From contig JAKPKV010000050.1 of assembly GCA_029553475.1 (NCBI GenBank), positions 59,362-123,361 of the forward strand: a stretch of 64,000 bases of DNA. The letters are read 5' to 3'. How positions within the stretch are numbered: position 1 is the stretch's first letter; each line of letters opens with the position of its first letter. Positions 57,640 through 64,000 of the stretch are shown in pieces. The notes beneath the pieces are model-generated. The model saw nothing but the letters and a program-made list of their open reading frames with translations, was not told the DNA's origin and made no database searches. Position numbers and translations under genes: made by a program. This DNA comes from Armatimonadota bacterium. Lineage in GTDB: Bacteria; Armatimonadota; Hebobacteria; CAIYQO01.

Positions 57640-58857
57640 ATGACCACCCTCCTCACCGAACGAACCCTCGTCCGCGAGCTGGCGCGGACGATCGCCGAGC
57701 TGGCGGCGTCGCCGGAGAACGCGGCGCGTATCCGGCGCTGGCGCGACGTGAACGGCCTGCGGCGGCCGGACCGCGCGCCGGTGTATTGCCGGCCGGTGGG
57801 CTGCTGGGAGGAATTGCTGCCGGAAGAGCGTTTGCGCTGTACGGACCCGTGGCTGCGGGGCATCGAGCGGCAGTTCCGCCGGCAGCTCATCAAGGCGGAG
57901 ATCGGCGACGACGACCCGCTGGAGCCGTCGTTCCCGGTGGGGGCGGCATTCGCGGCCGACCCGCCGAATCTGTGGGGAGTGGAGGTCGGCCGGCACGCGG
58001 CGACGGCGGCGGGCGGGGCGTGGGCGTATGACCCGCCGCTGAAGACGGAGGCCGACTTCGCGAAGCTGGCGATGCCGCGCGTCACCTATCTGCCGGACGA
58101 AACCGGGCGGCGCGCGGAGCGGGCGCATGGGCTGTTGGGCGACATCCTGCCGGTACGGGTGGTGTGCGACGCGCCGCTGGGGGCGACGCTGGGCACCGCC
58201 GCCGCCGACCTGCGCGGGCTCACCGCGATGATGATGGATACCGTGGACGACCCCGCGCTGCTGCACCGGCTGATGGCGCACCTGCGCGACGCGACGCTGG
58301 CGGCGATGGACGCGGCGGAAGCCTCCGGCCTGCTCACCCCGAACACTACTGGCCCGATGCTCTGCAGCGATCCCATCGGCCCGCCGGACGGCCCGGTCAC
58401 CTTCGCCAACTGCTGGTGCATGGCGAACAGCCAGGAGTTCGACCAAATCTCCCCCGCGAGGTGGGAGGAGTTCTGCCTGGCGTACCAGTTGCCCATCTTC
58501 GCGCGCTGCGGGCTGGTGGCTTACGGCTGCTGCGAAAACCTGACGCGGAAGATGGAGGGCGTGCTGTGCATCCCCAACCTCCGCATTTTCGTCTGCAGCG
58601 CGTGGACGGACCTCGACCGGGTCATCGAGCGGGTGGGCTCCCATCACGTCATCATGTGGCGGCAGAAAGCCAGCGACGTCATCTTCGCCGCGGACGACGG
58701 GGCGCTCCGCGCCGCGCTGGAGGACGGCATGCGCCGCCTGCGAGGCTGCCACGTGCAGATCGTGCTGCGCGAGCTGCAGACGCTGGCCGGCAACCTCGAC
58801 CGCCTGCACGTCTGGACGCGCCTCGCCATAGCGGCCGCGGAAGCCTGGAGCGCGTGA
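57640..58857 (+). CDS. Divergent UroD-like protein with GCCE motif (second copy)
   Basis: A 405-residue paralogue of the protein at 31765-33018. Shared signs are an N-terminal helical region (LVRELARTIAELAASPENAARI), CWEELLPEERLRCTD, EKTE-type middle strands and YGCCENLTRKMEGVLCIPNLRIFVCSAWTDLD with C297, C298 and E299. The C-terminal ends differ. I place it with divergent UroD-like TIM barrels; the paired cysteines may ligate a metal. No signal peptide. It has a strong promoter (TTGGCA-18-TACAAT) and a GGGAG ribosome-binding site, so it is monocistronic. The downstream lyase gene is convergent. Confidence 0.65.
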   Translation: MTTLLTERTLVRELARTIAELAASPENAARIRRWRDVNGLRRPDRAPVYCRPVGCWEELLPEERLRCTDPWLRGIERQFRRQLIKAEIGDDDPLEPSFPVGAAFAADPPNLWGVEVGRHAATAAGGAWAYDPPLKTEADFAKLAMPRVTYLPDETGRRAERAHGLLGDILPVRVVCDAPLGATLGTAAADLRGLTAMMMDTVDDPALLHRLMAHLRDATLAAMDAAEASGLLTPNTTGPMLCSDPIGPPDGPVTFANCWCMANSQEFDQISPARWEEFCLAYQLPIFARCGLVAYGCCENLTRKMEGVLCIPNLRIFVCSAWTDLDRVIERVGSHHVIMWRQKASDVIFAADDGALRAALEDGMRRLRGCHVQIVLRELQTLAGNLDRLHVWTRLAIAAAEAWSA

Positions 58858-58873
58858 GAGACGCGGCGGCGCG

Positions 58874-61800
58874 CTATTCGTCCACCCGGGTGACCGTCGT
58901 GCCGCGCAGCGCCGGCGCGAGCGTCACCTCGACCGGCGCGCCCTTCGCGCAGTAGAGCGTGATCGCCGCGCCGTCATAGGCGAGGGCGGCGGAGTCTTTC
59001 GCGGTGAGGGTGATGCCGCCGGCGGTGATCGTGCCGTCGAGCACCATCAGCCGCAGCGGCAGCGGGCCGCCCCGGCGGGCGAAGCCGCCGCGCGCGGCGA
59101 TCTCCACCACGGCGTCCTTGTACGCCACCGGCGCCGCGCCCAGGAAGAGGCGGTCCTCGCGGCCGGGGCTGCTGACCGCCACCCCGGCGCCGCCGGCGAT
59201 GGCGCGGTAGGCGGGCGCCGCCGAGCCCGGCCAGCGCGGGGTGATGAGGGTGAGATAGGGCTGGCCCGCCGGCTGGGAGATGCGCACGAGCTGCTGCGTC
59301 TCATACAGCCCCGGCGCCTGGCAATAGGGGATTTTCCCCGTGCTGGCGGCGTCGGTGAGGATCCGCGGCGCGGCCGGCGCGGCGATGAACAGGTCCACGT
59401 CCACCCCGCACATGCCGGGGAAGTGGTGAAGCTGGCCCGCCAGCACCGGCATCGTCTCCGGGGCGGCCGGCGCGGCGGGGGCGTCGTCGGGGGCCTCCGG
59501 CGCGGGCGTTCGCGGCTTCGCCTTCAGCGCGTTGGCCCAGTTCTGGCCCATGTTGCGCACCCACTCCTCGTGGGTGATGTTGATGGGCACCACCCCCGGT
59601 TTCGTCAACCCGTCGGGGGCGACGGTGCGGGTCATGATCCACCAGTTCACGCTGGTGGCGGCGTCCGGGCGGCTCACGTCATCGCGCACCAGCAGGTAGA
59701 CGGGGTCGTCGCGGTCGGCATCCTTGCTGAAGAGCACGGCGCGCGCCCAGTGCGCGTCATCGGTGACGCCCGCGGTGAAGTCCGCCACCGGCCCGAGGGC
59801 GGCGAAGGCGGTGGTGCGGCCGAAGCAGGCGTTATCGCCGCGGGCGAACTCCAGGCGGTTGCCGAAGGGCAGGTCCATCATCCAGGCGCCGCCGTGGCCG
59901 TGGCCCCAGTAGCCGCCGAAGCGCGGCAGCAGCGGGGCGCCCTTGCCGTAGAAGTAGACCGCGCCGTTATTGACCGGGTACAGGTCCCAGCAGAAGCCGT
60001 CGTGGCGGAAGACGACGTTGGATTCGTACTCGCCCTCCGGATGGCTGCGGAAGATGGCCCCCATCCCCTCGTGGCGGCGGCTGTGCAGCGGGGGCGCCGC
60101 TGGCGGCGCCCCCGCTGCACAGCCGCCGGCTGGCTGAAGGCCAGCAGCGTGAGGGCGATATTGCGCCCGCCCGTCGCGCCCATGATGTCGGGCGAGGGCG
60201 TGCCCTGCTCTTCCCACGCCCAGCGCATGAGGCCGGCGTGGGCGGGGTCGTCCAGCCCCCAGGGATCGCCGCCGATCATGAAGGTGGGATCAATCACCCC
60301 CGATCCGCTGCGGCCGATGGGATGATACACCCGCCTGCCGCCCATGCGCGGCTCCCGCGGGGTGAGCATGTCCGCCAGGTACTGGAACGCGCGCTTGGGC
60401 CGGTTCATCCACTCCCGGTAGTCGGGCGCCACCGCCGCCACCCCGGCGCGGGTTAACGCGGACCAGAACGGCGCGTAGCGCATGGTGTCGCGCGAGGAGT
60501 AAAACGGCGATTCCAGCAGCGCGCCGCTCTCGTGGATGGTATAGCGGTAATGCGGGCGCAGCTCCGCCATGGCGAAGCGCAGCCACGCCGGCTTCATCGG
60601 GTGGTTGCGCAGCAGGCAGGCGGTCATCGCGCGCACGGAGAAGGCACAATGCTTCTGGTTCGGCGTGCCCTGCCCGTAGCCCGCCGGCCGCGAGCCATCC
60701 GGCATGTGGACCGGCGGCTGCCATTCCGGCGTGTGCATCAGGTAGGTCAGGAAGGCCAGCTTCACCAGCAGGGCGTGCTTCTCCGCCGGGGTCAGCACAT
60801 CGCCGCCGAGCAGCAGGTCCAGCGCGACGCAGCGCAGCAGCAGGGCGTCGGAAATGCCCATGTTGCTCAGATAGCCGTTATCGGTGAAGGGACCGATGCC
60901 GTCCAGATAGCTTTTGATGACGTGATCCAGATACTCTTCGGGGCCGAGGTCGAGCAGCGGGCTGTCGCGTTCGGCCAGTTGTTCCAGATAGACGCGGTCG
61001 CCGAAATACAGGTAGGCGGCGGAGATGTAGTCCGCCCCCTTGGTGATGCCGCCGCGCGGGCGGTATTGGGCGCGGTAGGCGTCAAAGCGCGCTTGCCGCT
61101 CCCGATCCTTGCCGTTCGCGCCGGCGGTGTGCGCCCACCCTTTGTCGCCGCCGTCCCCCGCGCGCAGCTCCTCCATATAGGCGCTGATCGCCGGCTCGGC
61201 GCGCAGGCGGGCGCGGATGGCGGGCAGCTCCTCCGCGCTGAAGAAGGTGTGGGGGAAGGCGATCTCGTCCATGCCCGGCCATTCGAGCTGCCAGTTCGCC
61301 ACCCGGTCCAGCGAGACGACGACCTGCCGCGTCCACCAGCGATACAGGTCCGTGCCGCCGGCGGGGAAATCCGCGCCCTTCCCGACGTAGAGCATCCACG
61401 CGCGCCGCCCGTTCGCCAGCGCGCCGTCGGCATGCAGGGCGCCGCCCGGCTCCGCGGTGACGGTGAAGGTCTGGGCGTAGGGGTCGGGCAGCCAGGCGGC
61501 GGCGCCGTCCTCCGGGCTCATCCAGCCGAGCAGCTCATCCGTCTCCTCGTTGAGAAACGCCGCCGTCGCGGCCCGGTTCGGCAGGTAAAAATCCCACCCC
61601 ACCAGGCCGATGAGCTGATTCGGTTTGTCGTAATTGATCGCCGCGCGCTGCATCTTGCCGCGAAAATCCGCTTTCGTGAGGAGATGCGTCGGCCGCAGGC
61701 TCCCCCCCAGGTCGAAGGAGACGCGGCCCGCCTTCTCATAGCGCTCGTCCACCCGCACCAGCGGCTCCCCGTCGCGCAGCGTCACCTCGACGACATAGCT

Positions 61801-62364
61801 GCCGCCGCCCGCGAAACGGTAGGTGGTGCGCGTGCGGATGAACATCGGCCCCCGCGCCAGCACCTCGGTGGTGCAGCCGTCCGGCGCGCCGTCGGGGGTG
61901 ATCGCCGCCGGCCCGGTCCATCTTCCGGAGGCCAGCCGCACGCCGAGCAGCGGCCCGACCAGCGCCGCCGTCGTATCGGGCACGCGCGCGGCGGTCAGCG
62001 CGTTGCTGATCTCCAGCACCCCGTCGGCTTGCGTCAGCGTGAGGTCGCCGGCGGGGGAGCCGGGGCCATTTGTCAGCGTGAAGACGCGCGTGCCGTGGGC
62101 GGGCAGGTCGCTGCGGAACCAGACCTCGGCGCTTTTCAGGCTGCCGTCGGGATAGGTTTCCACGTTCGCCAACTGCGCCGGCACCGGCGTGTCGCCCCGC
62201 AGCAGCGTCGCGCGCGCCGGGGTGAGCATCCCCGGCCGCTCGCAGGTGATGGGGCGGTGCAGCACCTGCGACGGCCAGTCGTAGCCCAGACATTCTTTCA
62301 CCGTGATGGTCTGCGCGCCGGCCAACCCGGCGAGACAGAGCAGGCTCGCGAGCAGATACCGCAT
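58874..62364 (-). pseudogene. Secreted heparinase II/III-like lyase, interrupted by a frameshift
   Basis: A large exported polysaccharide-lyase-like gene split into two frames. MRYLLASLLCLAGLAGAQ is the signal peptide. A beta-domain (TLTNGPGSPAGDLTLTQADG; GPMFIRTRTTYRFAGGGSYV) leads to an alpha/alpha toroid (FSAEELPAIRARL; NMGISDALLLRCVALDLLL; HYRYTIHESGALLESPFY). The first frame reads to about 60105. The C-terminal sandwich, from RRHEGMGAIFRSHPEGEYES to the end at 58874, is in another frame. The total length, 3491 bases, is not a multiple of three. The shift lies at the perfect 52-base hairpin at 60076-60127. Either the gene is broken, or a base was lost in assembly at the hairpin; with one base restored it would encode about 1163 residues. 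The start at 62364 follows AAAGG, with the conserved 15-mer upstream. Confidence 0.75.
60076..60127. repeat. Perfect 24-bp-arm hairpin at the lyase frameshift
   Basis: Arms 60076-60099 and 60104-60127 (GGCGGCTGTGCAGCGGGGGC type) are exact complements with a 4-base loop, inside the coding region of the lyase. The hairpin sits between sequences that belong to different reading frames, and encodes low-complexity Ala/Pro/Gly or Arg stretches in all frames. It looks like an inserted palindrome. Confidence 0.75.
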
Positions 62365-62376
62365 AACAACACCTTT

Positions 62377-62391
62377 CAGAAACAGTTTCTC
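62377..62391 (-). promoter_or_regulatory. Conserved 15-mer GAGAAACTGTTTCTG upstream of start codon (copy 3)
   Basis: The same 15-mer as at 3763-3777 and 30037-30051, ending 12 bases before the lyase ATG at 62364 and just before its AAAGG ribosome-binding site. The gap 62392-62554 that follows upstream is otherwise without recognisable features. Confidence 0.6.
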
Positions 62392-62554
62392 AACAGGGCA
62401 GCAGCTTGGCCGGGGTGACATCCGGCGATCCCTGGTCATTCAGACACCGGCGGCGGCGTGATGGGGCGACGGTGTTCGTGAAAAAACGCCCGCCGCCCCT
62501 CACCCCGCCGCCGGGGGCGGGCTGATAACCGGAAACGCCCGCGAGACAACGGCA

Positions 62555-63808
62555 CTAGCGCGTGTAGAACCTGATATTCGACGACGCCGGCCTACAACGG
62601 CAGTTCGTCCGGCCTTTGCCGTAGAGATACATCGTCGGATTCGTGTTGACGCCGGTGATATCCAGCGTGGCGGCGACGGCCGTCTCGGCGCCGCCGGAGA
62701 TCATCGCGTACAAGTCCTTCCCGTTCAGCACGTAGAGCTTCACGTGATAGGTGGGCATGGGCGTGACCGGCGCCCAGTTCACCTGCGCGATGTCTTTATA
62801 GGTCACCGGCGCTTCCGCTGAGAGCGCCGACTGCCCGCCGGAATACGCGGACAAACGCGCCTGGCTGGTGCCCGCCTTGCAGGTGCCGGCATCAGTGGGA
62901 CCGCCATTGGTGCGGAAGGCGATCTGCACGCCGGGCAAGGAGGGCGGCACGAACGCGCCGAGCGTGCTGTTGCTCGGCGCGCCGCTGTTATCGTAAAGGC
63001 TCAATCCCCAGGCCATATATTCCGGGGCATTGGAGGTTTTGCAGAAATAGCCGCTCGCGGTGCAGTCAATGTCAAATTCGACCATGATATCCGGGCTGGG
63101 GTCGCTGCCCGTGCGATACGAGCCGGTCGGCATGGTGAGGTCGGCACTGCGTCCAAAGCTATCCGCGCCCTCAAACGCGCCCGCACTTACTCCCGGCACC
63201 TCGCCGATCAGGCTGGTCATGATGGGCAGGAAGTCATAGCCGCGCAGCAGCAGCGTGGCGCTTTTGCTGGTCGTCACCTTATTAAAACTTTCCGCCGCCA
63301 CGTGGCCATCCACGCAGGACAGCACAGTGCCGCTGCTATGCCGGTCGGACAGGTCGGTATCCACGGCGACCAGCGCGTAGGCGCCGGTCATCGCCGTGTT
63401 CGTGATATCCGCGCTGAGTACGGTCATGGACGGTCGTTGCACGTCGCCCAGCGCCATGCCGAAAAGCGCCTCGCTGAAGCCATATTCCGGCGCGGTGTTT
63501 TTGCCTCTCCCGGTCTGCGTGGGACAATCGTAAATGGTCGGCTCGTTGTAGCTGACCAGATACTGCGACCAGGCGCCCGCGGGCGGGGCCGGCATGAAGG
63601 TCTCGTCGTGATCCTGCACATACATCGTCACGGCGAGGGCAATCTGCCGTTGATTGTTGATGCAGGAATTCTGCCGGGCCTTTTCCCGCGCTTTCGCGAA
63701 CACGGGAAAGAGGATGGCGGCCAAAATCGCGATGATCGCGATCACCACCAGGAGCTCGATGAGGGTGAAGCCCGCGCGGCGGGTCCCCCTGCGCTGCATG
63801 TGAGACAT
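62555..63808 (-). CDS. Type IV pilin-like protein with H-x9-DG motif
   Basis: A 417-residue pilin-like protein. [44 protein letters not shown] is a class III signal with the cleavage site after G13 and the conserved E18 at mature position +5. The globular part holds [21 protein letters not shown] and, about 170 residues in, [17 protein letters not shown], an exact H-x9-DG motif. The last 200 residues are a beta-rich domain with several Cys, longer than in the pilin-like protein at 9527. The family is amplified in Armatimonadota, Planctomycetota and Lentisphaerota. AAAGGAG lies 9-10 bases before the ATG at 63808. The upstream 190 bases to the window edge hold no clear gene. Confidence 0.85.
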   Translation of the reverse strand: MSHMQRRGTRRAGFTLIELLVVIAIIAILAAILFPVFAKAREKARQNSCINNQRQIALAVTMYVQDHDETFMPAPPAGAWSQYLVSYNEPTIYDCPTQTGRGKNTAPEYGFSEALFGMALGDVQRPSMTVLSADITNTAMTGAYALVAVDTDLSDRHSSGTVLSCVDGHVAAESFNKVTTSKSATLLLRGYDFLPIMTSLIGEVPGVSAGAFEGADSFGRSADLTMPTGSYRTGSDPSPDIMVEFDIDCTASGYFCKTSNAPEYMAWGLSLYDNSGAPSNSTLGAFVPPSLPGVQIAFRTNGGPTDAGTCKAGTSQARLSAYSGGQSALSAEAPVTYKDIAQVNWAPVTPMPTYHVKLYVLNGKDLYAMISGGAETAVAATLDITGVNTNPTMYLYGKGRTNCRCRPASSNIRFYTR

Positions 63809-64000
63809 ACCTCTACACTCCTTTCCAAAAGAACGAATGGCTGATGCTTCATTTCCGGGAATCGGGCATTCTCGGAAGCCAGCAGGCGTAAATCATGCTG
63901 CCTGGCGCTCCTTTCAATCTGCATGGGGCGCAGCGTGCCTTCGAGCGCTGCTGTCCGGTGGCGATACCAGGGGCGTTTTTGGGGGGAGAAATGCTCGCAA

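Noticed and set aside
63849..63896. 15-codon open frame upstream of the pilin-like gene with AAAGGAG before it
   Set aside because: The ribosome-binding site is too far (11 bases) and there is nothing to support translation or a leader-peptide mechanism.
1..64000. tRNA or rRNA genes
   Set aside because: No cloverleaf with a GGTTCGA-type T-arm or rRNA-like block was recognised on either strand; a covariance-model search would be decisive.

Overview
This GC-rich window (64 kb) comes from a bacterium that is most likely a member of Armatimonadota or a neighbouring glycan-degrading phylum (Lentisphaerota, Verrucomicrobiota or Planctomycetota). That is an inference from gene content: many secreted and cytoplasmic glycosidases, lyases and a sulfatase, several uroporphyrinogen-decarboxylase-like (UroD-like) proteins outside any haem context, ceramidase-like and creatininase-like enzymes, and type IV pilin-like proteins with a C-terminal DG motif. 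An outer-membrane beta-barrel candidate suggests a diderm. No rRNA, tRNA, CRISPR array, phage or transposase gene was seen.

Positions 1-41450 are a carbohydrate and small-molecule catabolic region. It opens with two beta-galactosidases (a GH2 C-terminus and a GH42), a nitrilase-family amidase, a very large secreted GATase/PHP-like protein and a GHL10-type glycosidase. Next is a mannoside-type cluster (DUF5054, GH5, GH2 mannosidase) transcribed away from a LacI-family regulator. A minus-strand operon at 22635-28773 encodes a creatininase-GNAT fusion, a ceramidase-like protein, a UroD-like protein and a heparinase-family lyase. A second ceramidase-like gene at 30050-31333 is followed by an isochorismatase-like gene. 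Further on are a divergent UroD-like protein, a sulfatase, a DUF4434 protein, and a plus-strand operon of UroD-like protein, amidohydrolase and sugar isomerase/epimerase.

Positions 41800-52900 look like core genome: yebC, a zinc-ribbon Ser/Thr kinase with a PP2C phosphatase, a SpoIID-like protein, an orphan PTS EIIA overlapping chbG, a c-di-AMP synthase operon (cdaA-cdaR plus a membrane protein), a lipoprotein, rplI and a HAD phosphatase. Positions 52900-64000 return to accessory content: three tandem, AT-richer four-helix membrane protein genes, a double metallo-beta-lactamase-fold protein, a DUF559 protein, another UroD-like protein, a frameshifted heparinase-family lyase and a pilin-like protein.

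The intergenic DNA is unusually structured. It holds REP/REPIN-like palindromes ending in GTAG/CTAC, three copies of one of them supplying the stop codons of neighbouring genes. It also holds a three-copy element with opposed CGTACT-type hexamer tracts, a MITE-like element, an inverted pair of 109-bp repeats and several long perfect hairpins. A 15-nt sequence, GAGAAACTGTTTCTG, occurs three times, each 12-13 nt before a start codon. These repeats and the 15-mer are the most novel-looking signals in the window.
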